A DNA stretch of 64,000 bases from Deinococci bacterium (GCA_030149325.1 JASBRS010000045.1:1-64000), one strand, 5' to 3'. Shown: positions 53,879-62,702, numbered from the stretch's first letter. Numbers and translations: made by a program. The notes: generated by a model from the sequence alone, not told the origin.

Positions 53879-55369
53879 TCAGCCCCCCATGCCCATCATC
53901 ATGGTGCCGCGCATCTGCATCGGTTGGGCCAGCACCAGCACCTGCACCGCCGCGAACAGCAGCGCGAGCAGCAGCATCGGCCACATCGCCAGCACCCCCT
54001 GGCGACCGAAGTCGCGGACCCCGATGCGGAACGCCGTCCCCATCGCCAGCACCGCGTAGATCGCGGTGACCACCGCCTGGACGGGGAAGAGCCAGCTCGC
54101 GGGCACGAGGCGCTCGAGCCGCCAGTCGGGCGTCACCGCCACCCCGTGCTCCGCCAGGAAGTTCTGCAGCACCGGCACCGCACCCGCCGCCCCCGTCAGG
54201 AAGTGGAACAGGTAGTGCGCCGTCCAGAACCCGAAGCCGAGCGCCACCATCACGTAGCTCCAGCGCCGGAAGGCGCGCCAGATCCCCTCGCGTGCCCCGG
54301 CGATGCGATCGGCCGCCCAGGCGAAGGCGCCCACCAGCGCCAGCCCGGCCACGCTGAACGCCAGGTACAGCGCCAGCACGATCACGCCACGATCGTGGCT
54401 GCCCAGCAGGCGCGCGGTGGCGCCTGCGAGGGCCTGGAAGGGGCCGATCATGGCCAGCGCGTTCATGATGGCCCAGACGGCCAGCAGCACGCCGAGGAGC
54501 TGCACGCTGACGCCGCGCCGGCCGGACCAAGGGTCCTTGGCCAGCTCGCGCCCGGGCTCGCGCAGCCGCAGCGCCACGTTGTCGTAGGGGCAGGCGCGCA
54601 CGCAGTTGAAGCAGTAGGTGCAGTCCATGTTGGAGGTGACGGTGGGCACCATCAGCCCGGTCTCGCAGCCCGGCAGCGCCAGCGTGGCCGTTCCGGACCG
54701 GACCTCGCGCCCGTGCAGGCAGGGCTTGTCGTCGCAGGCGCGGCACACGTCGGGGTCGACGGCGGCCACCTGGGTAGGCGAGACGCTGGCCAGCACGAAG
54801 TTGAAGTTGCCGAGCGGGCACACGTAGCGGCAGAAGGTGCCGGCGGGGAAGAGCGTGTCGACCGCCAGCGCCCCCACGACGTAGGCGATCGCCAGCCAGG
54901 CGGTGAGCCACGGGCTCGACCACAGCCCGAACACCTCGTAGCTCCACAGCACCGCCAACGTCAGCACCAGCACCAGCCCCTTGTGGCGCAGCCCGCGCGG
55001 CCACGGCAGCACCCGGGGCAGCAGCGCCTGGAGCCGGCGGGTGAGGCCGCGCGTCAGCATCAGCGGGCAGGCGCCGCAGAAGGCGTTCCCGAAGAGCGCC
55101 AGGGCGATCACCACCAGGCCGCGGTAGTGGATCCACACCCCGGTGGTGGCGACGTTGCGGGCCGCCATCGGCATGCCCGTCAGGCCGTCGACGATCACCA
55201 GCAGCGCCAGGATCACGAGCGGGAGCTGGAAGGCGAAGCGCGCGTAGCGCCAGCGCAGCAGCCGCCGCAGTCCCGGCAGCGCCAGCAGGTCGAACCCGCG
55301 CGGCTGGTCGACGAACGGACCGCTGGCGGCCTCCCCAGGCCGGCCGGGCATCCCTGCGGAGTCGTGCAC
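53879..55369 (-). CDS. membrane polyferredoxin, CcoG/FixG/NapH-like, with Met-rich tail
   Basis: A 496-residue membrane iron-sulfur protein. N-terminal helices carry FCGACPLML and FCRYVCPLG, the paired CxxxCP sites of CcoG/NapH/RdxA. Two ferredoxin clusters follow (CRACDDKPC about 208 and CTYCFNCVRACPY about 246). A further six to seven helices form a C-terminal half not found in plain NapH. The protein ends in QPMQMRGTMMMGMGG, a Met-rich run of the kind that binds Cu(I). CcoG reduces Cu(II) for oxidase assembly. I favour GTG 55369, with TATCGT 7 bases upstream; the track's ATG at 55426 would add 19 residues and has no ribosome site. Confidence 0.85.
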   Translation of the reverse strand: MHDSAGMPGRPGEAASGPFVDQPRGFDLLALPGLRRLLRWRYARFAFQLPLVILALLVIVDGLTGMPMAARNVATTGVWIHYRGLVVIALALFGNAFCGACPLMLTRGLTRRLQALLPRVLPWPRGLRHKGLVLVLTLAVLWSYEVFGLWSSPWLTAWLAIAYVVGALAVDTLFPAGTFCRYVCPLGNFNFVLASVSPTQVAAVDPDVCRACDDKPCLHGREVRSGTATLALPGCETGLMVPTVTSNMDCTYCFNCVRACPYDNVALRLREPGRELAKDPWSGRRGVSVQLLGVLLAVWAIMNALAMIGPFQALAGATARLLGSHDRGVIVLALYLAFSVAGLALVGAFAWAADRIAGAREGIWRAFRRWSYVMVALGFGFWTAHYLFHFLTGAAGAVPVLQNFLAEHGVAVTPDWRLERLVPASWLFPVQAVVTAIYAVLAMGTAFRIGVRDFGRQGVLAMWPMLLLALLFAAVQVLVLAQPMQMRGTMMMGMGG

Positions 55370-55376
55370 GATGCGG

Positions 55377-55382
55377 ACGATA
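55377..55382 (-). promoter_or_regulatory. possible leaderless-type -10 of the polyferredoxin gene
   Basis: TATCGT lies 7 bases before the in-frame GTG at 55369. It is inside the longer ORF of the track, so it also tests which start is used. Confidence 0.4.
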
Positions 55383-55482
55383 GCACCGGCCACGTCGGCC
55401 GCGAACCCCTCCCCGGTGGGGCGCATGCTGGTACGATCGCGGGCACGGCGGCGGGCCCGTGCCCGTCGCGAGGACGGACGCC

Positions 55483-56109
55483 ATGGATCGCTCCCCCCTC
55501 CCCACCCCTGCGCGCGCCCGCGCCCTGCGCACGCTGCTGACGCTGCTGGCCCTGGCGGCCCTGAGCGCGGTCCAGGCCCACGGCAGCCTGGTGTTGGGAG
55601 CGGTGAGCCTCAGCCCCGACCCGCCGGTCCCGGGACGCCCGCTGGTGATCTCGGTGGTGCTCGCCACCAGCGGCAACGCCCCGGTGGAACGGGCGAAGCT
55701 CGCCGCCGAGCTGACGCCGGCGCCGGCCTCGGGATCCGGCACCGCGGAGGCGACCGCGTCGAGCCCCGCCGCCCCGGCAACGACCGCGCCCGTCCCCGTC
55801 CCGCTCAGCGAGTACCCCGAGCCCTACGGCACCTACCGCGCCACCGTCACGGCGCCGCCGGTGGGCAGCTACCTCCTCACCGTGCACGACCGCACCTACG
55901 CCAGCGAGAACGTGGCCGCCTCGGTCACGCTGCGCGTCGGCGGCGGCACCGCCAACGGCGCGCTGGACTTCACCTTCCCGCCGACCGGTGCCCCGCGATC
56001 GGTGCTGAGCTGGCTGCTGTGGCTGGTCGGCCTGCCGCTGGCGGTCGGCGTGGTGGTGACGGTACTGGTGTTGCGCTCGAAGCGGAGCGACGATGCCGCC
56101 GAGGGCTGA
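55483..56109 (+). CDS. exported FixH/YtkA-like single-anchor protein
   Basis: A 208-residue protein with a signal peptide (about 1-32) and a His right at the mature start (QAHGSLVLG). The beta domain (about 33-160) resembles YtkA/FixH (SPDPPVPGRPLVISVVL; TYRATVTAPPVGSYLLTV) and holds a Ser/Thr/Pro linker (about 80-105). A C-terminal helix is at about 176-200. It is divergent from the polyferredoxin gene, as FixH accompanies FixG. GAGG precedes the ATG. Copper or heme-copper assembly is plausible only. Confidence 0.7.
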   Translation: MDRSPLPTPARARALRTLLTLLALAALSAVQAHGSLVLGAVSLSPDPPVPGRPLVISVVLATSGNAPVERAKLAAELTPAPASGSGTAEATASSPAAPATTAPVPVPLSEYPEPYGTYRATVTAPPVGSYLLTVHDRTYASENVAASVTLRVGGGTANGALDFTFPPTGAPRSVLSWLLWLVGLPLAVGVVVTVLVLRSKRSDDAAEG

Positions 56110-57295
56110 GGGAAGCCCGGCCGCCGATCCCGGGGCCGCCGCTCGCGCCCTCGCCTGGCGCTTCGTGGTTGGCATCGGCGTGGTCAGCCTGTTCGCCGAC
56201 TTCACCTACGAGGGCGGCCGCAGCATCGTGGGCCCCTTCCTGGGCGTGCTCGGCGCCACACCGCTGCTGGTGGGGGCGGTGGCAGGCGTGGGCGAGTTCC
56301 TCGGCTACGCCCTGCGGCTGGCCTCGGGGAGCTTCGTCGACCGCCGCGGCCACACCTGGACGGTGGTGATCCTCGGCTACGCCGTGAACCTGCTGGCCGT
56401 ACCCGGGCTCGCCCTGGCGGCCGGGCTGGCGCCCGCGGCCGCGCTGGTGTTCGCCGAACGACTCGGCAAGGGCCTGCGCACGCCCGCCCGGTACGCGCTG
56501 CTGGCGAGCGCCAGCCGCGACCTGGGGCGCGGTCGGGCGTTCGGTCTGCACGAGCTGCTCGACCAACTCGGCGCCTTCGTGGGTCCTCTGGTGGTGGCGG
56601 GGGCGGTGGCCGTAGCGGGCTACCGGCTGGGCTTCGGGGTGTTGCTCGCCCCGGCGCTGGCGGCGCTGGTCGTGCTGGCCCGGGTGCGCCGGGTCGGTCC
56701 GGCGGCGGCGCCGCTCGACACGGACGCCCGCACCGACGCCCCGCCGTTCCCGCCCATCTACCGCCGCTACCTGGCGTTCTCCGCCCTGACGGTGGCGGGC
56801 TTCGCCCACTTCGCCCTGGTGGCCTTCCGTCTCGGGACCGACGGCGCCCTCGCCCCCGCCGCCATCCCGCTGGTGTTCGGCGTGGCGATGGGGGTCGACG
56901 CCGGCGCCGCCTACCTCACGGGCCAGCTCTACGACCGCATGGGCCTGAAGGTGATCGCCGCCCTGCCGCTCCTGACCCTGCCCACGGCACCGCTGCTGTT
57001 CCTGGCCCGGGCGCCCTGGCTGGTGGTGGCGGGCGCCGTCCTGTGGGGGGCCGCCATGGGCGTCCAGGAGAGCGTGATGCGCGCCGCGGTGGCCGACCTG
57101 AGCCCAGCCGGGCGGCGCGGCACCGCCTACGGGAGGTTCGACGCGGCCTTCGGCACCGCCTGGATGATCGGCAGCCTGGCGATGGGGGCCCTGCTGACGC
57201 TGGGGCCGGGCTACCCGGTGGCCTTCTCCCTGGTGCTCGAGCTCGCAGCCCTGGCCCTGCTGGTCGCATGGGTCCGGCCGACGCGCGCCGCCTGA
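56093..57295 (+). CDS. MFS transporter (12 helices)
   Basis: A 400-residue inner-membrane transporter. It has motif A-like FVDRRGHTWTVV (about 83) and FAERLGKGLRTPARYALLA (about 121; GKGLRTPARYAL is common in a family of unannotated MFS proteins), and the second half carries YDRMGLKVIAALPLL. It overlaps the end of the FixH-like gene by 17 bases, so the two are translationally coupled, which suggests a shared function. Confidence 0.87.
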   Translation: MPPRAEGSPAADPGAAARALAWRFVVGIGVVSLFADFTYEGGRSIVGPFLGVLGATPLLVGAVAGVGEFLGYALRLASGSFVDRRGHTWTVVILGYAVNLLAVPGLALAAGLAPAAALVFAERLGKGLRTPARYALLASASRDLGRGRAFGLHELLDQLGAFVGPLVVAGAVAVAGYRLGFGVLLAPALAALVVLARVRRVGPAAAPLDTDARTDAPPFPPIYRRYLAFSALTVAGFAHFALVAFRLGTDGALAPAAIPLVFGVAMGVDAGAAYLTGQLYDRMGLKVIAALPLLTLPTAPLLFLARAPWLVVAGAVLWGAAMGVQESVMRAAVADLSPAGRRGTAYGRFDAAFGTAWMIGSLAMGALLTLGPGYPVAFSLVLELAALALLVAWVRPTRAA

Positions 57296-57306
57296 CCCCG
57301 ACGCGC

Positions 57307-58065
57307 TCAGCTCCGCAGGTACGACGCCCCGTTGACGTCGAGCACCGCTCCGGTCGAGAAGAACGCCTCGTCCGAGGCCAGGTAGAGCACCGCGCTCGCC
57401 ACCTCCTCGGGGGTGGCCACCCGGTCCAGCGGGCTCTGGGCGCGGATGGCGGCGCCGCGCTCGCCCTGCAGGTGCTCCCGCGCCATGTCGGTCGCCACGA
57501 AGCCCGGCGCCACCGCCGTCACCGAGATGCCGTGCGGCGCCAGGTGCTTCGCCAGCGACTGGCTCATGGCGTGCAGGCCCGCCTTGCTGGCCCCGTAGGC
57601 GGGCGCGTCGGGCTCGCCGCGGTAGGCGCCGCGCGATCCGACGTTGACGATGTGGCCGCCGCCGTGCGCCATCATGTGCCGCGCCGCCCGGTAGCAGGTG
57701 GCGGCCGGCCCCAGCAGGTTGACGGCCAGCGTCCGCTGCCAGGCCGCCTGCCAGGCACCGAAGTCGACCTGGTCGAGCGGGTGGGGCTCGAAGATACCGG
57801 CGCAGTTCACCAGCACCTCGAGGCCGCCCAGGGCGGCCACCGCCTCGTCGACGACGCGGGCCGCCTCGTCGGGGTCACCGACGTCGCCCCGGAGCGCAAC
57901 GTGCCCCTCGCCCGCCAGCGAGGCCAGCGCCGCCTGCGCCGCCGCCTCGTCGGCGCGGTAGCCGATCGCCACGCGCGCGCCGCGCGCCGCGAAGGCCTGC
58001 GCGATGGCGCGCCCGATCCCGCGGGCTCCGCCCGTCACCAGCACCCGCTTGCCCTCGAAGTCCAT
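57307..58065 (-). CDS. short-chain dehydrogenase/reductase (SDR)
   Basis: A 252-residue classical SDR. Cofactor site TGGARGIGRA (about 12), NCAGI (about 88), catalytic Ser in NVGSRGAY (about 135) and YGASK (about 153-157). The region around position 37 lacks an acidic residue, so NADPH may be preferred. Length and ATDMAREH loop suggest a FabG-like enzyme. GGAGG lies 5 bases before the ATG. Substrate unknown. Confidence 0.92.
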   Translation of the reverse strand: MDFEGKRVLVTGGARGIGRAIAQAFAARGARVAIGYRADEAAAQAALASLAGEGHVALRGDVGDPDEAARVVDEAVAALGGLEVLVNCAGIFEPHPLDQVDFGAWQAAWQRTLAVNLLGPAATCYRAARHMMAHGGGHIVNVGSRGAYRGEPDAPAYGASKAGLHAMSQSLAKHLAPHGISVTAVAPGFVATDMAREHLQGERGAAIRAQSPLDRVATPEEVASAVLYLASDEAFFSTGAVLDVNGASYLRS

Positions 58066-58220
58066 GCCTGCCTCCCGGCTTCCGGCCCGCTGCTGCCGGA
58101 TCGTGTAGCGCCAGCCTACCGCCCCGGGCGCCAGCCCCACATGGCCGTCTCATCGCGGTCCAACGCTGGGGGCGCATCCTGAGGCGAGATGCACGCTCGG
58201 CGTGCGGAAGGAGGTCCCCC

Positions 58221-58454
58221 ATGGCCGCGTCCTCAGGCGCCGCCCACGATCCACGGTCCCAGGTCCCTCGCGTCCTGCCCCCGAACCGCTGGGAGGGGGA
58301 GACCGACTGCAGGGTCGGCCCCTTCCGCGACCTGCACGCCGCCGAGGGCTTCGCCAACGCCCTGGTGGACTTCGGCCGCTACGAGACCCTGTGCGAGCAG
58401 GTGGTGGTGGACGATCAGGGCGTGTACGTCGAGGTCAGATCGGTGTGCTCGTAG
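58221..58454 (+). CDS. small protein, unknown
   Basis: A 77-residue polar protein with no helix or known motif (NRWEGETDCRVGPF, CEQVVVDDQGVYVEV). GGAAGGAGGT lies 5 bases before the ATG, a very good ribosome site, so it is probably real. Its end overlaps the end of the P450 gene by 20 bases on the other strand. Confidence 0.65.
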   Translation: MAASSGAAHDPRSQVPRVLPPNRWEGETDCRVGPFRDLHAAEGFANALVDFGRYETLCEQVVVDDQGVYVEVRSVCS

Positions 58455-59709
58455 GCGCGGCGCCGTCGGTCGCCGCGACGTCCGCCGCCAGTTCCAGCTC
58501 GAATTCCCGCACCTCGTACCCCTGCACCAGCTCGTTGTAGCGCAGCGTCGGCCCCGAGGCGATGCGGAGGCCCGGCAGGGCCAGCAGTCGGCTCAGGAAC
58601 ACCTCGGCCTCCTCCAGCGCCAGGTAGCTCCCGGGGCAGCGGTGGTGACCGTCGCCGAAGGCCAGGGCGTAGGGCTGCAGGCCGCGCGCCTGCACCACGC
58701 GGTCGGGCACCAGCCGTAGCGGGTCGGCGCCGACCGCCTCGGCGTCGGCGTTGGCGGCGCGGAGGTCGACGTCGATGAGGGTGCCGGGCTCCAAGCGCTC
58801 GACGCGGCCGTCGACCTCGAGCTCGAGCTCGCCTTCGACGCGCCGGAAGAGGTGGCCCACCACGGGCTCGAGCCGTACCACCTCGGCCAGCAGGCGCTGC
58901 CGCCCGTCGCCGTCGCGCGCCAGGTAGTCGCGTCGCAGCTCGTCGTCCTGCAGCAGGTGCCAGGCCGCCATGCTGATGAACTCGCGGGTCGTCACCATGC
59001 CGGCGGCGCCGTAGGTGATGGCCTCGATGAGGATGTCGGCGTCGCGGTAGCCCTGGTCGATGAGGTGCGAGATGACGTCGTCGCGGCGCTGCCGGCGCCG
59101 GGCGCGGATGGCGGGGCGGACGTCGGCCAGGAAGAAGCGCAGCATGCGCGTCTGCACCTGCAGGAACGCCAGCAGATCACGAGGTCGCCAGGAGAAGGGG
59201 CGCAGCTCGACGGCGAAGAAGGCATCGAGGCGGCGGTCCATGCGGCCGTCGCGGCTGTCGGTGAGGCCCACCACCTCGCCCGCCACGCGCACGGCGAGGC
59301 GCATCGACAGGGCGCTCAGCTCGCCGCCGCCGTTCGCGCGGAAGCCCTCGATCAGCTCGTAGGTGGTGCCCTCGATGAGCTCGCGGTAGCGCTCGTGCGC
59401 CGCCGAGGGGGTGAAGAAGTGCGCCACGATGGTGCGCTGCTTGCGGTGCTCGGCGCCCTCCTGGAACAGCACGGGACGGCGCAACTGGATGCCCGGCCGG
59501 TCCATCGTCTCCGAGCGGAAGCCGGCCTGCTTCACGGCGTCGCCGGAGCGCAGCACGGCCCTCGCCAACGCCGCCGAGCGCACCGCCACGCTGCCGTCGG
59601 CACGGCGCTCGAAGGCGGGGGCGGTGCCGGCCGGCGGCTCGCCGGGAGGCAGGCTCCGGCGCGTCCGCGCGCCTGCGGGGGTGGGAGCGGGGGGTGCGAG
59701 CGTGTCCAT
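58435..59709 (-). CDS. cytochrome P450
   Basis: A 424-residue soluble P450. The heme loop is FGDGHHRCPG (351-360, Cys about 358), ExxR is EVVRLEP (about 283) and the I-helix is AAGMVTTREF (about 236). The usual acid before Thr is missing there (AGMVTT instead of AGxET), which changes the oxygen-activation pair. The N-terminus is disordered and Pro-rich. A leaderless -10 lies 6 bases upstream. A TetR gene is divergent. The redox partner is not in the window. Confidence 0.93.
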   Translation of the reverse strand: MDTLAPPAPTPAGARTRRSLPPGEPPAGTAPAFERRADGSVAVRSAALARAVLRSGDAVKQAGFRSETMDRPGIQLRRPVLFQEGAEHRKQRTIVAHFFTPSAAHERYRELIEGTTYELIEGFRANGGGELSALSMRLAVRVAGEVVGLTDSRDGRMDRRLDAFFAVELRPFSWRPRDLLAFLQVQTRMLRFFLADVRPAIRARRRQRRDDVISHLIDQGYRDADILIEAITYGAAGMVTTREFISMAAWHLLQDDELRRDYLARDGDGRQRLLAEVVRLEPVVGHLFRRVEGELELEVDGRVERLEPGTLIDVDLRAANADAEAVGADPLRLVPDRVVQARGLQPYALAFGDGHHRCPGSYLALEEAEVFLSRLLALPGLRIASGPTLRYNELVQGYEVREFELELAADVAATDGAAPTSTPI

Positions 59710-59715
59710 GTCTTT

Positions 59716-59840
59716 ATGATATAAGGTGGCTCATTCGACACAGGGTGACTCGTTACGGTCGAGGGAGGCGCGCGTCGGGCACGGCGCCCCTTGCGCCGCA
59801 CCGCCCTCGGGCGCAGCCGACCGCAGGGGGCGGCTATACT
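59716..59840. promoter_or_regulatory. P450/TetR divergent promoter and operator region
   Basis: On the minus strand TATCAT (59716-59721) lies 6 bases before the P450 ATG, a leaderless start. It lies within TTATgatATAA, an inverted repeat that may be a TetR operator. Direct repeats GGTGGCTC and GGTGACTC lie 19 bases apart next to it. On the plus strand TATACT (59835-59840) is 10 bases before the TetR ATG, giving a leader of only a few bases. Confidence 0.5.
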
Positions 59841-59850
59841 CGCCCTGGCG

Positions 59851-60462
59851 ATGAGCGAGCCCGCCGACAGCGATCGCGCAAGCGAGCACCGCACCGATCT
59901 GCGCGTCCAGCGCACCCGCCGCAGGCTCGGGGAGGCCATGGTCGAGCTGACCCTGGAGCGCGGCTACGACGCCCTCACCATCCGCGACCTCACCGAGCGC
60001 GCCGAGATCGGCTACGCCACCTTCTTCCGCCACTACCCCGACAAGGAGGCGCTGCTGCGCGACCTGCTCGAGGAGGTGCTGGAGGGGTTGATGGAGCGGC
60101 TCGAGCCGCTGACGGCCGATGCCGACGCCGCCCTCACCGGCGCCCTGGTGTTCGAGCACGTGCGCGAGCACGCCCCGCTCTATCGGCTGCTGCTGGCCAG
60201 CCAGCCCTCGGTCGACCTCCTCGGCCGCGCCCTCGAGGTGGGCGCCGAGGAGATCAACCGCAGCTTCGACGGCCGCGAGGGCAGCCCGGTGCCGCTCGAG
60301 ATCGCTGCCCACCACATCATCCGCTCGTTCGTAGCGCTCATCGAGTGGTGGCTGGCGCACGACATGCCCTACCCCCCCGAGACGATGGGCGAGGTCTACC
60401 GCGCGCTGATCATGGACCCCGCTCGCGAGGTCGCCCTGGCCCCCCGTCCCAGCCGCGCCTGA
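59851..60462 (+). CDS. TetR-family repressor
   Basis: A 203-residue regulator. The HTH is LTIRDLTERAEIGYATFFRHYPDKEALL (core AEIGYATFFRHYPDKEALL, about 41-60); the C-terminal two-thirds is an all-helical ligand and dimer domain. It is divergent from the P450 gene and probably represses it. It follows TATACT with almost no leader. The ATG is the 21st codon of the track ORF and fits the family N-terminus. Confidence 0.92.
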   Translation: MSEPADSDRASEHRTDLRVQRTRRRLGEAMVELTLERGYDALTIRDLTERAEIGYATFFRHYPDKEALLRDLLEEVLEGLMERLEPLTADADAALTGALVFEHVREHAPLYRLLLASQPSVDLLGRALEVGAEEINRSFDGREGSPVPLEIAAHHIIRSFVALIEWWLAHDMPYPPETMGEVYRALIMDPAREVALAPRPSRA

Positions 60463-60482
60463 GCCGCATCCACGACGCGACC

Positions 60483-60507
60483 CGGACCGGGGGCGGACCC
60501 CGGTCCG
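60483..60507 (+). terminator. terminator after the TetR gene
   Basis: Perfect 10-base arms CGGACCGGGG and complement with loop gcgga, 20 bases after the stop. Confidence 0.65.
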
Positions 60508-60596
60508 CCGAGGCCGTGCTCCGATTTACGCCGAAACGGCTTGCGGAAGGCGTATGGTTTCAAGCGGAACCGTGGGGGGCAGCAGGCACACGGAAC

Positions 60597-60621
60597 AAGG
60601 GCGCGCTCAAGCGCGCCCTTT
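60597..60621. terminator. bidirectional terminator between TetR and M20 peptidase genes
   Basis: 11-base arms AAGGGCGCGCT and complement with a short loop and a T run on the plus side (A run on the other). It serves the convergent M20 gene, 32 bases beyond its stop. Confidence 0.7.
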
Positions 60622-60652
60622 CCATTCGTAGGCTGGAACGCCGGCCCCGCTC

Positions 60653-61783
60653 TCAGGCCAGGTCGGCCAGCAACCCCGCGAACAGGGCCAGCCGGCGCGG
60701 GATCTCCGAACGCAGCAGGTGCTCCTCGCGGGTGTGGTCGGCGAAGCCCACCGGCCCCAAGCCGTCCAGGGTGGCGACGCCCAGGGCGGCCGTGAAGTTG
60801 CCGTCGGAGGCGCCGCCCACCCGGCCCGGCGCCAGCTCCAGGCCCATCGTCGCCCCGATGCGACGCGCGCGCTCGTACAGCGCCATCGTGCCCGGCAGCG
60901 CCTCCATCGGCGGGCGCTCGAACGCGCCCTCGACCTCCAGCCGCGCTCCCGGCAGCACCGGCGCCAGGGCGTGCAGGGCGGCGTCCAGGCGCGCGCCCTC
61001 GGCGAGCGTCCAGGCGCGGGCATCGACCTCGAGCGTCACCCGGTCGGCCACGACGTTCACGACGGTGCCGCCGTGGATGACGTTGGCACCGAGCCGGCTG
61101 CCCGCCTCGAGGTCCTCGGCGGCCTGAAGCGCCAGCACCTGGTGCGCGGCCTCGACCACGGCGTTGATGCCCTTCTCCGGCTCCACCCCCTGGTGCGCCG
61201 CCCGGCCGTGCACGGTGACGCGGTAGCGGCCGCCGCCCTTGCGCGCCACCTTGGGGTCGCCGTCGTTGGTGGGCGCCTCCAACACCAGCACGGCGTCGGC
61301 CTGGCGCGCCGCGGCCTCGATGGCGGGCCGGCTGGCGGCGCTGCCGACCTCCTCGTCGGGCGTGAGCAGCAGCTCCACCGTGGGCCGCCGCTCCGGGCCT
61401 AGCATCGCCAGGGCGTGCAGCGCGAACAGCAACCCGCCCTTCATGTCGTTGGTTCCGGGGCCGAAGATGCGATCGCCGTCCTGCCGCCACAGCTCGGGCC
61501 AGGAGCCGACCGGCTGGACGGTGTCGTAGTGCGCCAGCACCAGCACGCGGGGGGCGCTGCCCGGCGCCGTCACGCGCAGCAGAGGCCCGGCCGGGGTCGC
61601 CTCGGGCGAAACCACACCCACGGCGCCGAAGGCGTCGGTCATCCAGGCGGCCGCGCGCTCGAGCCCCGGCAGGTGACCGCTCGGCGTCTCGATGCGCACC
61701 AGCGCCTCGAGGTCCGCCAGGTAGGCGTCTTCGCGCTCGCGCGCGTGCTGGAGGAGGTCGTCGATGGCGTCGGGCTCGATCAT
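60653..61783 (-). CDS. M20 metallopeptidase, glutamate carboxypeptidase (CPG2) type
   Basis: A 376-residue zinc peptidase. Metal ligands are seen in LAHYDTVQP (about 79), GPGTNDMKGG (about 110), the catalytic glutamate pair TPDEEVGS (about 138) and the later His in EEHLL context. A dimerisation insert sits at about 175-280. CPG2-type enzymes cleave C-terminal glutamate or other acyl-amino acids. I start at ATG 61783 (MIEPDAI), with TACGAT 7 bases upstream; an earlier ATG at 61792 overlaps that -10. Confidence 0.92.
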   Translation of the reverse strand: MIEPDAIDDLLQHAREREDAYLADLEALVRIETPSGHLPGLERAAAWMTDAFGAVGVVSPEATPAGPLLRVTAPGSAPRVLVLAHYDTVQPVGSWPELWRQDGDRIFGPGTNDMKGGLLFALHALAMLGPERRPTVELLLTPDEEVGSAASRPAIEAAARQADAVLVLEAPTNDGDPKVARKGGGRYRVTVHGRAAHQGVEPEKGINAVVEAAHQVLALQAAEDLEAGSRLGANVIHGGTVVNVVADRVTLEVDARAWTLAEGARLDAALHALAPVLPGARLEVEGAFERPPMEALPGTMALYERARRIGATMGLELAPGRVGGASDGNFTAALGVATLDGLGPVGFADHTREEHLLRSEIPRRLALFAGLLADLA

Positions 61784-61790
61784 GGCGCCC

Positions 61791-61796
61791 ATCGTA
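61791..61796 (-). promoter_or_regulatory. leaderless-type -10 of the M20 peptidase gene
   Basis: TACGAT lies 7 bases (GGGCGCC) before the ATG at 61783. The alternative ATG at 61792 lies inside the element. Confidence 0.5.
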
Positions 61797-61841
61797 CGTC
61801 CCGCCGTGCGCGCCGCCGGTCGGGTCGGCGGAGCCGTCAGC

Positions 61842-62702
61842 TCAACGGGTGAACAGCGGCTCCATGCCGCGGCGCTCGAGCACCGCCCGCATGGCCTCGT
61901 CGGAGACCGGCCCGCTGAAGCGCGCGGCCGCCTCCAGCACGCGGGGCAGCACGTGGATGTCGCCGACGGTGTTGAGGAACAGGCCCTCGTGGCCCAGCAC
62001 CCAGTGCACCGCCACCGCGATGTCCTCGGGGTCCTCGAGCGGCTCGTACCAGGTGGCGCGCGTCTGTCTGCGCTCGCCCCACGGCCGCGCCGTGATCGAC
62101 TTGATGGTCTGCACCGCTACGCCGCGCTCGCGGCACACCCCCAAGAGCGCCCCGACGTCGGCCCGGTAGCCCTCGTCCTGAAGCAGGATGTAGCTGTAGG
62201 GGAGCAGCACGCTGTCGAAGTCGAAGCGCTCCAGGCTGCGGCGGTGCATGGCGGCGATGCCGAGGCCGTGGCCGGTGACGCCGATGAAGCGCACCAGCCC
62301 CTCGTCGCGCGCCTCGACGCAGGCGCGCAGCGCGCCGTCGTCGGAGAACGCCCGCTCCCACTCGTCCTCCTGCGCCAGGTTGTGGAGCTGGATGAGGTCG
62401 ACGTGGTCGGTCCGCAACCGCTCCAACGAGCGCCGGATCTGGTCGCGCGCCTCGGCGTAGCCCCGCTCGCCCGTCTTGGTGGCCAGGAAGAACTCGCTGC
62501 GGTGACGTTCCATCCACGGGCCCAGGCGCAGCTCGGCCTTGCCGTAGCTGGCCGCCACATCGATGTGGTTGATGCCGTGGTCCAGGACCAGCTCCATGGT
62601 GGCGTCGGCCTCGGCCTGCGTCACATCGCTCAGCGCGGCCGCGCCGAACAGCGTCCGGGAGCTGGTGTGACCGGTGCTTCCGAAGGGGGCCCGTGGGATC
62701 AT
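61842..62702 (-). CDS. aldo/keto reductase
   Basis: A 286-residue NADPH-dependent oxidoreductase of the AKR superfamily. The tetrad is visible: Asp and Tyr in [12 protein letters not shown] (about 46-51), Lys in ATKTGERG (about 75) and His in LIQLHNLAQ (about 105). [18 protein letters not shown] lies in the C-terminal part. Length is short for AKRs (about 300-330). GAGGAGG lies 5 bases before the ATG. Substrate unknown. Confidence 0.92.
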   Translation of the reverse strand: MIPRAPFGSTGHTSSRTLFGAAALSDVTQAEADATMELVLDHGINHIDVAASYGKAELRLGPWMERHRSEFFLATKTGERGYAEARDQIRRSLERLRTDHVDLIQLHNLAQEDEWERAFSDDGALRACVEARDEGLVRFIGVTGHGLGIAAMHRRSLERFDFDSVLLPYSYILLQDEGYRADVGALLGVCRERGVAVQTIKSITARPWGERRQTRATWYEPLEDPEDIAVAVHWVLGHEGLFLNTVGDIHVLPRVLEAAARFSGPVSDEAMRAVLERRGMEPLFTR

